Below, piece by piece: positions 43,581 through 55,636 of a stretch of DNA of 64,000 nt; within the stretch, counting starts at the first letter, position 1, and every line of letters starts with the position of its first letter. Under the pieces are notes generated by a model that had not been told where the DNA came from, made no database searches, and worked only from the letters and a program-made list of their open reading frames with translations. Origin of the DNA: Neobacillus niacini (lineage in GTDB: Bacteria; Bacillota; Bacilli; Bacillales; Cytobacillaceae); the NCBI RefSeq assembly GCF_000759675.1, contig NZ_BAWM01000045.1:136725-200724 (forward strand). The letters run 5' to 3'. The translations under genes and the position numbers were made by a program.

Positions 43581-45995
43581 TCACTCTCCTGCCTTGACAG
43601 TGTGTACTGCATAATATTTATCTTTGATTTTTTCACTTTCGATTGCCTCATTCCAAGGCTCAATGTATTTCTTCAACGTTTGGTCCATACGCTCATTTAA
43701 TGCTTTTCTTGTTTCTTCATTTGCTAAGATTTCTTTTACATGCTCTAAGCCCACACGTTCTACCCACTTAGAGGTGCGTTCTAGGTAATTAGCTGTTTCG
43801 CGGTAGTATTGTAGGTACGCAGCAGTCATTTCCATTACCTCTGCTTCTGTTTTCACTGTAGCTAATAGGTCACCAGCACGGAGATCGACACCGCCGTTCC
43901 CAGCAACATAGATTTCCCAGCCGCCATCGATTCCAACAAAGCCAATATCCTTGATTCCCGCCTCTGAACAGTTTCTTGGGCAGGCAGACACGCCCATTTT
44001 TACTTTATGTGGAGTATCAAGACGTTCAAATTTCTTCTCAAGTTCAATTCCAAGTGCCATTGAATCCTGTGTTCCATAGCGGCAGAACTGGGCTCCCACA
44101 CAGGTTTTAACTGTACGTAGTGTTTTTCCATATGCATAACCGGATGGCATATCTAGTTCTTCCCACATGCTTGGCAGGTCTTCCTTTTTGACTCCGAACA
44201 AGCCAATTCGCTGTCCGCCAGTTAGTTTTACAAGTGGAACATCATACTTTTCAGCAACCTCTGCGATTTTTTTTAAATCAGCAGCCGTTGTCACACCGCC
44301 ATACATTCTTGGTACAACTGAGTAAGTTCCATCCTTCTGGATATTCGCATGCATTTTCTCGTTTACTAGGCGTGAGTCACGGTCATCCTTGTATTCATCC
44401 ATGTGGATCATACCGAGATAGTAGTTGATGGCAGGACGACATTTTGTACATCCTTCTTCATTATTCCACTCTAGGACATTCATTACTTCTTTTACACTTG
44501 TTAAACCCTTTTCTTTAATTTCAGCAATTAACTCTTCACGGCTGATTGTCGTACAACCGCAAATACTCGTTTTCTGTGCCGCGGCTGCATCAAATTGATC
44601 TCCAAGTGTATAAGCAAGAATATCATTGACCATCGGTTTACAGCGTCCACAAGAACGTCCGGCATTTGTACAATGGCTTACTTGATCAAGTGTTGTCAGA
44701 CCTTGCGTTTTAATCGCTTCAACAATCGCACCTTTTGTTACACCGTTACAGCCGCACACCAATTCATCATTCGGCATGGAGGCTATATCGCCGCTTCCCC
44801 CTTCTGCTGAACACTGTAATTCAAAAATGGATACCCCCGTGATATCTTCCTTTTTAGAAAGCATACGGAACAGTCTTGTACTATCTTTTGTGTCGCCATA
44901 GAGCACAATCCCAACAATCCTGTTATTCCGGACTAAAACCCTTTTATAAATACCTTCATATTCGTTATAAACCATAATCGATTTGGTTGTACCATCTTCA
45001 AAAATCTCACCTGCAGAGAATAGATCAACGCCAGCGACTTTTAACTGAGTTCCTGTTACTGAACCTTCATATGTTGTTGTTTCGTTTCCACAAATACGGT
45101 CAGCAAGAACCTTTCCTTGTTCGTACAATGGTGCAACCAATCCGTAAACAATCTCTCTGTGCTCGGCACATTCACCAACGGCGTACACATTCGGTGCACT
45201 AGTTTCCATAAAATCATTTACGACAATTCCACGATTTACGTAGATCCCGCTGTTCTTTGCAACACTTGTATTCGACTTAATCCCGATGGCCATGACAACA
45301 AGGTCTGCTTGAACGAAGGATCCATCTTTAAAACGAAGACCAGCAACTCGCTCATCACCTATAATTTCAACCGTTTCCTTTTCCATTAAAAATTTCATGC
45401 CTTGTGATTCGAGCTCTGCTTTTAGGAGGCTTGAAGCAATTGGATCTAACTGACGTTCCATTAAACTTGGCATTAGATGGACAACATCCACCTTCATTCC
45501 TAAATTTAATAACCCTCTGGCTGCTTCAAGTCCAAGTAGACCGCCTCCGATTACCACTGCCTTTTTATATTGATCCGCTGACTTGATCATCATTTCACAA
45601 TCTTTTATATCACGAAAACCAGTCACACCTAATTTGTCCGCACCTGGAATTGGCAGAATAAAAGAATTGGAACCCGTTGCAATAATTAATTCATCATACT
45701 GTACTTCACGGCCCTGGTCAGATTGTACAAGTTTTCTTTCAATATCAATCTTGGTTACTGTTTCACCTGTATATAAATGAATATTATTTTCTTTATACCA
45801 GTCAAATGGATTAATAATGATATCTTCAAAGTTGGTATCTCCTTGAAGAATATTTGATAATTTTATGCGATTGTAGTTTGGATGTGGCTCTTGTCCAAAA
45901 ATAGTAATTTCAAATTGTTCAGGAGAAAGTTTAAGAATTTCCTCAATCGTTCTAACTCCCGCCATCCCGTTCCCTATCATTACTAGTTTTTTCAT
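43581..45995 (-). CDS. nirB: NAD(P)H-dependent nitrite reductase large subunit
   Basis: An 804-aa siroheme/FAD enzyme that reduces nitrite to ammonia. The N-terminal FAD and NAD(P)H domains contain MIGNGMAGVRTIEEIL and VVIGGGLLGLEAARGL. Two BFD-like [2Fe-2S] domains follow (CGCNGVTKG...GRSCGRCKP, and CGCTTIS...GCTKCRPAINY). The C-terminal sulfite/nitrite reductase domain has TCVGAQFCRYGTQDS and ACPRNCSEAGIKD, the siroheme and [4Fe-4S] cysteines. The complete set is present. Two Fnr boxes upstream suggest anaerobic control, so ammonifying use of nitrite is likely in addition to, or instead of, assimilation. Confidence 0.96.
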   Translation of the reverse strand: MKKLVMIGNGMAGVRTIEEILKLSPEQFEITIFGQEPHPNYNRIKLSNILQGDTNFEDIIINPFDWYKENNIHLYTGETVTKIDIERKLVQSDQGREVQYDELIIATGSNSFILPIPGADKLGVTGFRDIKDCEMMIKSADQYKKAVVIGGGLLGLEAARGLLNLGMKVDVVHLMPSLMERQLDPIASSLLKAELESQGMKFLMEKETVEIIGDERVAGLRFKDGSFVQADLVVMAIGIKSNTSVAKNSGIYVNRGIVVNDFMETSAPNVYAVGECAEHREIVYGLVAPLYEQGKVLADRICGNETTTYEGSVTGTQLKVAGVDLFSAGEIFEDGTTKSIMVYNEYEGIYKRVLVRNNRIVGIVLYGDTKDSTRLFRMLSKKEDITGVSIFELQCSAEGGSGDIASMPNDELVCGCNGVTKGAIVEAIKTQGLTTLDQVSHCTNAGRSCGRCKPMVNDILAYTLGDQFDAAAAQKTSICGCTTISREELIAEIKEKGLTSVKEVMNVLEWNNEEGCTKCRPAINYYLGMIHMDEYKDDRDSRLVNEKMHANIQKDGTYSVVPRMYGGVTTAADLKKIAEVAEKYDVPLVKLTGGQRIGLFGVKKEDLPSMWEELDMPSGYAYGKTLRTVKTCVGAQFCRYGTQDSMALGIELEKKFERLDTPHKVKMGVSACPRNCSEAGIKDIGFVGIDGGWEIYVAGNGGVDLRAGDLLATVKTEAEVMEMTAAYLQYYRETANYLERTSKWVERVGLEHVKEILANEETRKALNERMDQTLKKYIEPWNEAIESEKIKDKYYAVHTVKAGE

Positions 45996-46062
45996 CTTGG
46001 ATCGCTCCTTATTTATGGATAATCTACGAATTTACATTTGATATGTTTATCTCTATAGATAC

Positions 46063-46135
46063 ATTGTAAATGCTGAGACGTCGAAAATTTGTGAAGTACA
46101 TCACAAATAGGTGTTCATTTGTGAAACATTTCACA
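46063..46135 (-). promoter_or_regulatory. Fnr-dependent nirB promoter with two Fnr boxes
   Basis: TGTGA-N6-TCACA occurs at 46090-46105 and again at 46120-46135. TACAAT at 46068-46063 is a good -10. If transcription starts near 46056, the proximal box is centred at -41.5, the standard class II Fnr position. There is no -35 element, as expected for an activated promoter. Confidence 0.8.
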
Positions 46136-46165
46136 CATTTGTCAAAAAGAAGTTATGATTCATGA

Positions 46166-46690
46166 ATGGAATGACCCAGACACCTTTAAAATTACAATTT
46201 AGGTCACTGCAACCTACCCGGAGTGACCCAAACATCTTTTCATTTTCGATTTCAGTCACTCCAGTCGTCCTGGAGTTACCCAAACTCCTTTTCATTTTCG
46301 TTTTCGGTCACTCCAGACCTCCTGGAGTTACCCAAACTCCTTTTCATTTTCGTTTTCGGTAACTCCAGACGTCCTGGAGTTACCCAATCATCTTTTCATT
46401 TTCCATTTCGGGCACTCCAGACCCCCTGGAGTTACCCTTTCATCTTTTCATTTTCGATTTCGGTCACTCCAGACCCCTGGAGTTACCCAAACTCCTTTTC
46501 ATTTTCGATTTCGGTCACTCCAGAGGTCCTGGAGTTACCCAATCATCTTTTCATTTTCCATTTCGGTCACTCCAGACCTCCTGGAGTTACCCAATCATCT
46601 TTTCATTTTCGATTTCGGTCACTCCAGACCTCCTGGAGTTATACCCAATCATCTTTTCATTTTCCATTTCGGTCACTCCATGGTGACCTC
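46166..46690. repeat. 52-bp tandem array, about ten units
   Basis: Units start GAGTTACCCAAACTCCTTTT and contain TCATTTTCG and CACTCCAGACCTCCTG. The period is 52 bp with occasional 51- or 54-bp units. Each junction forms a hairpin ACTCCAG-ACCTC-CTGGAGT. The plus-strand ORF through the array is a by-product of the lack of stops. The array lies between the rocA terminator and the nirB promoter. Confidence 0.9.
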
Positions 46691-46705
46691 CTATTCCTTA
46701 AAATC

Positions 46706-46736
46706 AGAAAAAAGCCCAATTCATACGAATTGGACT
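46706..46736 (-). terminator. rocA terminator
   Basis: AGTCCAATTC pairs with GAATTGGGCT around GTAT, with one mismatch, then TTTTTTC on the minus strand. Confidence 0.85.
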
Positions 46737-46750
46737 TAATAATTTTTATA

Positions 46751-48298
46751 TTAGTACATTTCAGATGTAGTTTTTGCTTGCATATGAAGCAATAGGTAGT
46801 CAGGACCGCCTGCTTTGGAGTCTGTTCCGGACATGTTGAATCCGCCGAATGGCTGATAACCAACAATCGCGCCAGTACATGAACGATTGAAGTATAGGTT
46901 ACCAACATGGAAGTCTTCACGAGCTTGCTCGAGGTGTTCACGATTAGTCGTGATAACGGCTCCTGTTAAGCCATACTCTGTATTGTTAGCAATTTCGATT
47001 GCTTCTGTGAAATCTTTTGCTTTCGTGAAACCAACCACTGGGCCAAAGATTTCTTCCTGCATGATACGTGCATCTGGAGCAAGGTCTGCAATAATTGTCG
47101 GATGGATGAAGTAGCCTTTTGAATTGTCTCCTTCGCCACCAGCCATTAGCTTACCTTCTTGCTTGCCGATTTCAACGTACTCCATGATTTTCTTGAAAGC
47201 ATTGTTATCATTAACAGGGCCCATAAACGTTCCTTGCTCTGTTGGGTCACCAACAGTTAATTGGCTTGTTAATTCAACAACACGGTTTAATACAGTATCA
47301 TATACATCCTCAACGATTACCGCACGGGAGCATGCAGAACATTTCTGACCAGAGAAGCCAAATGCTCCAGCTACGATGGATTGTGCAGCAAGCTCAAGGT
47401 CAGCTTCTGAGTCAACCACAATCGTATCTTTACCGCCCATTTCAGCAATCAAGCGCTTCATCCAAACTTGACCTGGATTCACTTTAGAAGAACGTTCGAA
47501 AATACGAAGCCCAACATCACGTGAACCGGTGAAGCTAATAAAACGAGTATCTTTATGGTCTACTAAGTAGTCACCAACTTCTGCACCGCTTCCTGGTACA
47601 AAGTTTAATACGCCTTTAGGAAGACCTGCTTCTTCCATAACCTCAACGAATTTCGCTGCGACAACCGGAGTTGTAGAAGCTGGTTTTAAAAGAACAGTGT
47701 TACCAGCAACAATCGCTGCCACTGTTGTACCAGCCATAATTGCTAACGGGAAGTTCCAAGGTGAGATGATAATCCCAACACCCAGTGGAACATAGTTATA
47801 TCGGTTGTATTCGTTTGGACGGCTATTTACTGGTACGCCATCTTTAAGTGCCAACATTTGGCGGCCATAATATTCAAGGAAGTCAATTGCTTCCGCTGTA
47901 TCTGCATCTGCTTCTCTCCATGGTTTACCTGCTTCTTTTGTTAAAAGGGCAGAAAACTCATGCTTACGGCGGCGAATAATGGTTGCAGCTTTAAATAGTA
48001 CATCTGCACGTACTTCAGCTTTCACTTTTTTCCAAGTTTTAAATGCTTCAACCGCTGACTGCATTGCTTGTTCAGCAAGGTCTCTGCTAGCTTTTGATAC
48101 AGAGCCAATGACTTCATCATGATTTGATGGATTATAGGAAACAATTTTATCTTCTGTTGTAATTCTTTCCCCGCCGATTACTAGAGGGTAGTCTTTACCT
48201 AAATAACTCTCAACTGTTTTCAATCCGTTTAGATAGGCTTGACGATTTTCTTCATTTGTAAAATCTGTGAATGGTTCATGCTTATAAGGTTGTACCAT
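46751..48298 (-). CDS. rocA: 1-pyrroline-5-carboxylate dehydrogenase
   Basis: A 515-aa aldehyde dehydrogenase that oxidises glutamate-gamma-semialdehyde to glutamate in proline and arginine catabolism. [35 protein letters not shown], and the catalytic Cys region [14 protein letters not shown] are intact. The active-site Glu is in LIAEMGGKD. Normal length. A single gene with its own promoter. Proline imported by OpuE could be one source of substrate. Confidence 0.95.
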   Translation of the reverse strand: MVQPYKHEPFTDFTNEENRQAYLNGLKTVESYLGKDYPLVIGGERITTEDKIVSYNPSNHDEVIGSVSKASRDLAEQAMQSAVEAFKTWKKVKAEVRADVLFKAATIIRRRKHEFSALLTKEAGKPWREADADTAEAIDFLEYYGRQMLALKDGVPVNSRPNEYNRYNYVPLGVGIIISPWNFPLAIMAGTTVAAIVAGNTVLLKPASTTPVVAAKFVEVMEEAGLPKGVLNFVPGSGAEVGDYLVDHKDTRFISFTGSRDVGLRIFERSSKVNPGQVWMKRLIAEMGGKDTIVVDSEADLELAAQSIVAGAFGFSGQKCSACSRAVIVEDVYDTVLNRVVELTSQLTVGDPTEQGTFMGPVNDNNAFKKIMEYVEIGKQEGKLMAGGEGDNSKGYFIHPTIIADLAPDARIMQEEIFGPVVGFTKAKDFTEAIEIANNTEYGLTGAVITTNREHLEQAREDFHVGNLYFNRSCTGAIVGYQPFGGFNMSGTDSKAGGPDYLLLHMQAKTTSEMY

Positions 48299-48341
48299 GT
48301 CTTAAAACCTCCTATGTAGTAAAAACATTACATCCTTGTAC

Positions 48342-48371
48342 ATTCTAACATGTTTCATTTACTGCTATCAA
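48342..48371 (-). promoter_or_regulatory. SigA-type promoter of rocA
   Basis: TTGATA (48371-48366) and TAGAAT (48347-48342) are separated by 18 nt, about 45 nt upstream of the start codon. Confidence 0.6.
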
Positions 48372-48400
48372 CGGTTAGCCTTGAAGGGTATATTTTGGCA

Positions 48401-48428
48401 AAAAAAGAACCTGACGTTAAGCCAGGTT
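48401..48428 (-). terminator. camS terminator
   Basis: AACCTG pairs with CAGGTT on either side of a 9-nt loop; TTTTTTT follows on the minus strand. It starts at the camS stop codon. Confidence 0.75.
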
Positions 48429-49593
48429 AATAAATATGCACAAATGGTTCAGCTTCATTTGCCTTGCGGACGATTAGTGCTTCTGGTCCGTCAACAGAAG
48501 AAACACTTACCGAGACGGAAATGTAATTTGGAAAATGCTCGAGAACAAGACCCGTTACATACTGAGTAAACCCTATGGCCTCTGATTTTCCATAGAACTG
48601 TATCGGAATCGTAATATCTAAATCAGTAAATTGATCTCCAATATAGAAGGCTCGACCAATGACACCATTAAAGTTTGGAAAATATTCCTCAACATCCTGC
48701 TTAAAGTTTAAAAAAGCCGTTACATCATCACGGTGTGCCTCTTGAGCCTCAGTTGATGGAAATAGGAAATACTTCTCAGCAACCGGCTCCCATGTATTAA
48801 TCGTTGAGCTTCCTTTATCAACATTTGCATAGGTGAAAAAGGTGCCAGGGACAACAGAAGACCTGCTTTGCTGCTCGAATAGTGCAATTGTAATCGGAAC
48901 ATCCTTCAAATTTTTCGTTGCCCGGAGACGTTTAAGGACTTCTTCGGCTATCTTCTTCCCTTCCCGTTCCATTTCGGCAAATTCAATCTCCCTCTCAAAG
49001 TAAGGTTCACCTACTGCAGTACGATAATAATGGACGGAATTTAGTGCTAATCCAATCACGACACCGCCCAATTTTACGGTATCATTTTCTCCTTTGATTA
49101 GGTAATCATGCTCTAAAATATGGGCTAAGTAGATAGGACTATTACTATTCCCTTCCTTAAAATCTGCACCGTCTGCCATTAGCGGGTTTAAGCCAATATT
49201 ATCTTCTTCCTTTAATCCCTCTTCCTTTAGTTGGGCCTCTGTAAATTTACGATTCAACCATAATTTAACAGTATTACGTTTTAACTCCTGTCCTTCTCGG
49301 AACAAATAGGTTTTTGGGTCGAATTGATGTTGTGCAATTCTCATCAAGCCTGTTTCAAATTCATTAATGTCATATCTAGTATTAATATTTCCAACAATTA
49401 AACCACGCGCTTCCCCAGGTTCGAACGGTAAAATCGTCCGATAATAGTTGTCTGAAATATTATATTTTGGAATAATTGCTTTCTCTTCCGCCTCTTCTTT
49501 TGTTTGAACTACATTCTCCTGCTTTTGAAAGTTTGGTGCACATCCACTAAGCAGGATCACAAAGGAAAGAGCGAGCAATGAAAGTTTTTTCAC
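48427..49593 (-). CDS. camS: CamS family lipoprotein
   Basis: A 388-aa lipoprotein (lipobox ILLSGC). It is the orthologue of B. subtilis YerH and of the staphylococcal and enterococcal CamS lipoproteins, whose signal peptides give rise to sex-pheromone-like peptides. The order pcrB-pcrA-ligA-camS is conserved. The role of the mature protein is not established. The start is 14 nt after the ligA stop codon. Confidence 0.92.
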   Translation of the reverse strand: MKKLSLLALSFVILLSGCAPNFQKQENVVQTKEEAEEKAIIPKYNISDNYYRTILPFEPGEARGLIVGNINTRYDINEFETGLMRIAQHQFDPKTYLFREGQELKRNTVKLWLNRKFTEAQLKEEGLKEEDNIGLNPLMADGADFKEGNSNSPIYLAHILEHDYLIKGENDTVKLGGVVIGLALNSVHYYRTAVGEPYFEREIEFAEMEREGKKIAEEVLKRLRATKNLKDVPITIALFEQQSRSSVVPGTFFTYANVDKGSSTINTWEPVAEKYFLFPSTEAQEAHRDDVTAFLNFKQDVEEYFPNFNGVIGRAFYIGDQFTDLDITIPIQFYGKSEAIGFTQYVTGLVLEHFPNYISVSVSVSSVDGPEALIVRKANEAEPFVHIY

Positions 49594-49606
49594 TTTTTTA
49601 CACCTC

Positions 49607-51637
<2,031 letters not shown>

Positions 51638-51676
51638 TTATACGAGAATAGCCCCATAATAGGGGCAATTCTTTTT

Positions 51677-51800
51677 TTATACTTTGGTCGTGTTGATTTC
51701 CGCTCCAGGCACTTCGTTTTTTCGCGGGCGGTACGGGGAGCCTCCCTCAAGACATTGAATAAGCTTCATTGAAAAAGCCCCCGCACGAAGGAAATGCCAT
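51677..51800. repeat. Degenerate dispersed-repeat remnant between pcrA and ligA
   Basis: GATTTCCGCTCCAGGCACTT and the following TTCGCGGGCGGTACGGGGAGCC resemble a GC-rich intergenic repeat that I recall from many Bacillus genomes. A GCCCC-ATAATA-GGGGC hairpin near 51633-51650 adjoins it, but its T run is on the wrong strand to end pcrA transcription. The family assignment is from memory. Confidence 0.4.
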
Positions 51801-51854
51801 AGCAATTTCGAGAATCTCGTGCCTTCTGCTCCAATCAACCATGAGCTATATAAC

Positions 51855-54110
51855 CTATACTTTTTTAATGGGTGCGAATTTTGCAAGCAGGCGTTTAATA
51901 CCTGTTGGGCTTGGGAAAGCAATATCCAGCTCTGTTCCTTCGCCTTCTCCTTTAACACTTACCACTGTTCCAATGCCCCATTTGCCATGTTCAGCTTTAT
52001 CGCCGACTCTCCAGCCGATGGTATCCCCGCCAGTAGAAGAAGCTACAGGTCTCATGACTGGTTTTCTAGTTGCCGGTGTACCAAAGGAGGTTCCTGTTGT
52101 ACTAGAAGTACTCCTTCCAAAAGAAGTCCCTCTTGATCCAAACGATGTATTCTTCCGTTCGTCTTTTTCCACACCTTCTAAAAGGTCTTCAGGGATTTCA
52201 CGGATAAACCGGGAAGCAGGATTCATGCTTGTACGCCCAAACAACGTTCTCATTTGAGCATTTGTGATGAAAAGAGTTTGCTCTGCCCGAGTAATCCCTA
52301 CGTATGCCAAGCGGCGCTCTTCTTCCATTTCTGCTTCTTCCATTAATGAACGACTGTGAGGGAAAACTCCCTCTTCCAATCCAATTAAAAAGACGACTGG
52401 AAATTCTAATCCTTTTGCAGAGTGCAAGGTCATAAGGGTAATCGAATCTGTTTTTTCACCGTCTTCATCTAGCGAATCAATATCTGCGACAAGTGCTAAA
52501 TCCGTTAAGAAAGCAACTAAACTTCTATCTTCACTCACTTCTTCAAAGTTCTTTGTTACAGATAATAATTCGTCAAGGTTCTCAAGTCTGCTTTGGGCTT
52601 CGATTGATTTCTCTGCCTTCAGCATTTCACGATAACCAGACTTATCTAAAATATCCTCAACCAATTCGGTTACAGATAGAAATTCCTGCATTTGAGTATA
52701 GTTTTTAATTAAATCTCTAAATTCTCTGGCACCCTTGGTGATTTTTGGACTTAACCCTAGTAACTCAACTGAGTCGAGCGCCTGAAAAATAGAGATATCA
52801 TGCATGGCAGCAAAGTCAGCCATTTTATCTACTGAACTTGACCCAATTCCACGCTTCGGTACGTTAATAATACGCTGTAAGCTGATGTCATCATCAGGAT
52901 TAGAAATGAGCCTCAAATATGCAAGCATGTCCTTGATTTCTTTTCTGTCATAGAACTTCGTTCCGCCTACAATGCTGTATTCAATATTTGATTTTAACAG
53001 CACTTCCTCCATTACACGGGACTGAGCGTTTGTCCGGTAAAGGATGGCAACGTCGGAAAGCTTGTACTTGCCATCGCGCATTAATTCTTTAATTTTCCCC
53101 GCAACAAACTGTGCTTCACCTTGCTCACTATCTGCACGATAGTAAACAAGTTTGTTTCCCTCTGGGTTTTCCGTCCAAAGATTCTTTGCCTTACGGGTTA
53201 CATTATTTTCGATTACCTTATTTGCTGCTAGTAGAATTCTTTTTGTGGAACGATAGTTTTGCTCTAGGAGAATAACAGTAGCATTCGGATAATCTTTTTC
53301 AAACGAGAGAATATTGGCAATGTCTGCTCCACGCCAGCGATAAATCGACTGGTCGGAGTCCCCAACAACACATAGATTCTTAAAACGGTTCGCAAGAAAT
53401 TTTACCAGCATATACTGTGCTCGGTTTGTATCCTGATATTCATCGACATGAATGTACTGGAATTTCCGTTGATAATATTCAAGCACTTCAGGTACACGTT
53501 GAAACAATTGAATCGTCATCATAATCAAGTCATCAAAATCGAGTGCTTGATTTTTCCGTAACCGTTTCTGATATTCTGTATATACATCGCTAACCGTTTG
53601 TTCAAAATAGCCGCCAGCGGTTTTTGCGTACTCTTCCGGATCAATTAATTCATTTTTTGCTGAGCTGATAGCCCCTAAAATTGCCCGCGGATCATATTTT
53701 TTGGGATCAAGGTTCTTATCTTTAAGAATTCCTTTAACCACTGATTGCTGATCGCCTGTATCTAAAATTGTAAAGTTGCGGTTAAAGCCCATCCTGTCGA
53801 TGTCCCTGCGCAGTATTCTTACACACATGGAGTGAAAAGTGGAGATCCAAATTTCTTCCGCTGCTCCGCCCATCATTTTCCCGATACGCTCTCTCATTTC
53901 GCGAGCTGCTTTATTTGTAAAGGTAATCGCTAAAATGTTATAAGGATTTACACGTTTTTCAACAATTAAATAGGCTATACGGTGCGTTAGTACTCTCGTT
54001 TTTCCACTTCCTGCACCGGCCATTAGTAAAAGCGGACCGTCCGTTGCTTTTACTGCATTTTGTTGTTCTGGGTTTAAACCATTTAAAAGCTTTTCTGATA
54101 AATATTGCAA
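51855..54110 (-). CDS. pcrA: ATP-dependent DNA helicase PcrA
   Basis: A 751-aa UvrD/Rep-type 3'-5' helicase for repair and rolling-circle replication. Walker A is [18 protein letters not shown] near the start; motif II is [13 protein letters not shown]; motif VI is [11 protein letters not shown]. The C-terminus has the Tudor-like RNA-polymerase-binding region ([20 protein letters not shown]). TTG 54110 was chosen because [19 protein letters not shown] is where the family begins; ATG 54134 lacks a ribosome-binding site. An 18-residue Ser/Thr/Gly-rich insert before the C-terminal domain ([13 protein letters not shown]) looks like a linker. Confidence 0.96.
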   Translation of the reverse strand: MQYLSEKLLNGLNPEQQNAVKATDGPLLLMAGAGSGKTRVLTHRIAYLIVEKRVNPYNILAITFTNKAAREMRERIGKMMGGAAEEIWISTFHSMCVRILRRDIDRMGFNRNFTILDTGDQQSVVKGILKDKNLDPKKYDPRAILGAISSAKNELIDPEEYAKTAGGYFEQTVSDVYTEYQKRLRKNQALDFDDLIMMTIQLFQRVPEVLEYYQRKFQYIHVDEYQDTNRAQYMLVKFLANRFKNLCVVGDSDQSIYRWRGADIANILSFEKDYPNATVILLEQNYRSTKRILLAANKVIENNVTRKAKNLWTENPEGNKLVYYRADSEQGEAQFVAGKIKELMRDGKYKLSDVAILYRTNAQSRVMEEVLLKSNIEYSIVGGTKFYDRKEIKDMLAYLRLISNPDDDISLQRIINVPKRGIGSSSVDKMADFAAMHDISIFQALDSVELLGLSPKITKGAREFRDLIKNYTQMQEFLSVTELVEDILDKSGYREMLKAEKSIEAQSRLENLDELLSVTKNFEEVSEDRSLVAFLTDLALVADIDSLDEDGEKTDSITLMTLHSAKGLEFPVVFLIGLEEGVFPHSRSLMEEAEMEEERRLAYVGITRAEQTLFITNAQMRTLFGRTSMNPASRFIREIPEDLLEGVEKDERKNTSFGSRGTSFGRSTSSTTGTSFGTPATRKPVMRPVASSTGGDTIGWRVGDKAEHGKWGIGTVVSVKGEGEGTELDIAFPSPTGIKRLLAKFAPIKKV

Positions 54111-54174
54111 TTCCTTCACCACCATACCAAACATTTGTTCTTATTTTAACTCTTTCTATCCAATTAAGCAAATT

Positions 54175-54858
54175 TCATCGTACGCTTTTTACTGTTGCCA
54201 AGGCTTGGTCAAAATGATCATAAATGGCGTTTCCAACCACAATAACATCGGCATACTTAGCCATTTCAGAGGCTTGATCAACTGTTGAAATTCCTCCGCC
54301 ATAGAATAGGACCGTTTTCTCCAAAACCTTCTTAACTTCAGCTACTACTTGAACATCCCCATATCGACCACTATATTCAAGATAAAAGATTGGCAAATGA
54401 AACATTTTCTCTGCCATCATCGCATAAGCCTTTACTTCTTCGGTCGAAGCATCTGCAATGGCAGAAGTCAGTTTAGCTGCTTTGCATTCTTCATTCAATA
54501 TGCAATAGCCTTCCATGACGATTTCTTCCCAATCCATAATTTCACCAAATTCTTTAACTGCGCGATGGTGAAGTCCAGTTATCCACTTTGTATCATTGCT
54601 ATTTAAAATTGTCGGAATAAAATAAAGGTCAAATCCAGGGGTAACGATATCAATACTTGAAACTTCGAGGACACAAGGAACGGTATAGCGGCGAATTCGA
54701 GCCATAAGATCCAGAACCTTTTCCAGGGTTACCCCATCTGTTCCTCCAACCATTACTGCGTCTGTTCCGGATCCGCATATTTTCTCTAGCTTATCATCCG
54801 ATATCTCTTTATTTGGATCGAGTTTAAACACATGGCGCCACTCGCGAAAATCATACAT
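54175..54858 (-). CDS. pcrB: Heptaprenylglyceryl phosphate synthase
   Basis: A 227-aa TIM-barrel enzyme that joins heptaprenyl diphosphate to glycerol-1-phosphate, giving an archaeal-type ether lipid precursor. [30 protein letters not shown] and the phosphate-binding [20 protein letters not shown] are conserved. It is upstream of pcrA, as in B. subtilis. A long repeat lies between it and yerC. Confidence 0.95.
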   Translation of the reverse strand: MYDFREWRHVFKLDPNKEISDDKLEKICGSGTDAVMVGGTDGVTLEKVLDLMARIRRYTVPCVLEVSSIDIVTPGFDLYFIPTILNSNDTKWITGLHHRAVKEFGEIMDWEEIVMEGYCILNEECKAAKLTSAIADASTEEVKAYAMMAEKMFHLPIFYLEYSGRYGDVQVVAEVKKVLEKTVLFYGGGISTVDQASEMAKYADVIVVGNAIYDHFDQALATVKSVR

Positions 54859-54959
54859 CCCAAGATCCTCCCATTCAATCTTACATTACACCATTATAGC
54901 ATTAGCTCATTCGATTAAAAAAGAAAACACTAAATTCGCTAATAGAAATTCTAACCATA

Positions 54960-55257
54960 TAAAAAGCGGAAGCGCCTTCGGAACAAGCACAGCTTGTTCC
55001 TGCGAAGATTATTCGAAGGAGCTTCCCTTTGTGCTCAGGGGCGACAGGCATAAGACGAGCCGGCGAGAAGGTTGCTCTTTAACCTTCTTGACGGATTGTC
55101 GGAAATGTGGAGGCGACTGCCCTGGGACGAAGGCATAAGACGAAACCTGCAAGAAGGCGCTCTTTGCCTTCTTCAGGGGGCGGCTTATGACTCGAGTCCC
55201 AAGGAGCCGAAACTAGACAAGCTTATGACCCCGAGCCCCTAGGCGCTGGAGCTGGAT
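54960..55257. repeat. Fold-back dispersed repeat, copy B (composite)
   Basis: About 300 bp with the same outer ends as copies A and C (AAGCGCCTT... and ...CCCCTAGGCGCTGGAGCT) and the shared core GGGGCGACAGGCATAAGACG. It contains extra segments with a second GCATAAGACG and a second GAAGG-CGCTCTTTG-CCTTC hairpin. It looks like one repeat inserted into or duplicated within another. Confidence 0.8.
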
Positions 55258-55260
55258 TAA

Positions 55261-55292
55261 AAAAGAAAAACCGAAGAGTGGTCTCTTCGGTT
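55261..55292 (-). terminator. yerC terminator
   Basis: AACCGAAGAG pairs with CTCTTCGGTT around TGGT; on the minus strand TTTCTTTT follows. Confidence 0.9.
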
Positions 55293-55296
55293 CGGA

Positions 55297-55608
55297 TTAT
55301 TTTTCTTCTGTTATATTTTCCGTCTTAATCCGCTCTAATACCATTTCATAGGTGTCATTACCAAAATTTAAGCAACGCTTCACACGTGAAATGGTTGCTG
55401 TGCTTGCACCCGTTTCAGTCTCAATTTTATGATAGGTATTACCATCACGTAGCATTCTTGCTACATCTAAACGTTGTGCTAATGATTGAATTTCATTAAT
55501 GGTACATAGATCATCAAAGAATCGATAGCATTCCTCAAGGTCCTTCAATGAGAGTACAGCTTGAAATAACTGATCAAGCTCTTTTCCACGTAACTTATTA
55601 ATTTGCAT
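55297..55608 (-). CDS. yerC: YerC/YecD family TrpR-like regulator
   Basis: A 103-aa protein. NEIQSLAQRLDVARMLRDGN and THHK-type TYHKIETETGASTATISRVK form the TrpR-fold helix-turn-helix. The family is widespread in Firmicutes. The ligand and targets are not well established. It is separated from yerB by 28 nt on the same strand and is probably in its operon. Confidence 0.92.
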   Translation of the reverse strand: MQINKLRGKELDQLFQAVLSLKDLEECYRFFDDLCTINEIQSLAQRLDVARMLRDGNTYHKIETETGASTATISRVKRCLNFGNDTYEMVLERIKTENITEEK

Positions 55609-55636
55609 ATATTTAACCCCTTTAATTAGTTAAGAA

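Noticed and set aside
46166-46690. CRISPR-like appearance of the repeat array.
   Set aside because: The whole 52-bp unit is repeated, with no unique spacers, and there are no cas genes nearby.
46223-46795. A 190-codon plus-strand ORF through the rocA-nirB repeat array.
   Set aside because: It is built from the 52-bp repeat read in drifting frames, lacks a ribosome-binding site, and runs over the rocA terminator.
51677-51958. A 93-aa minus-strand ORF between pcrA and ligA.
   Set aside because: It overlaps the pcrA 3' end in another frame and covers a repeat remnant; no ribosome-binding site.
54349-54606. Plus-strand ORFs opposite pcrB and other core genes.
   Set aside because: They are shadows of well-conserved minus-strand genes and have no ribosome-binding sites.
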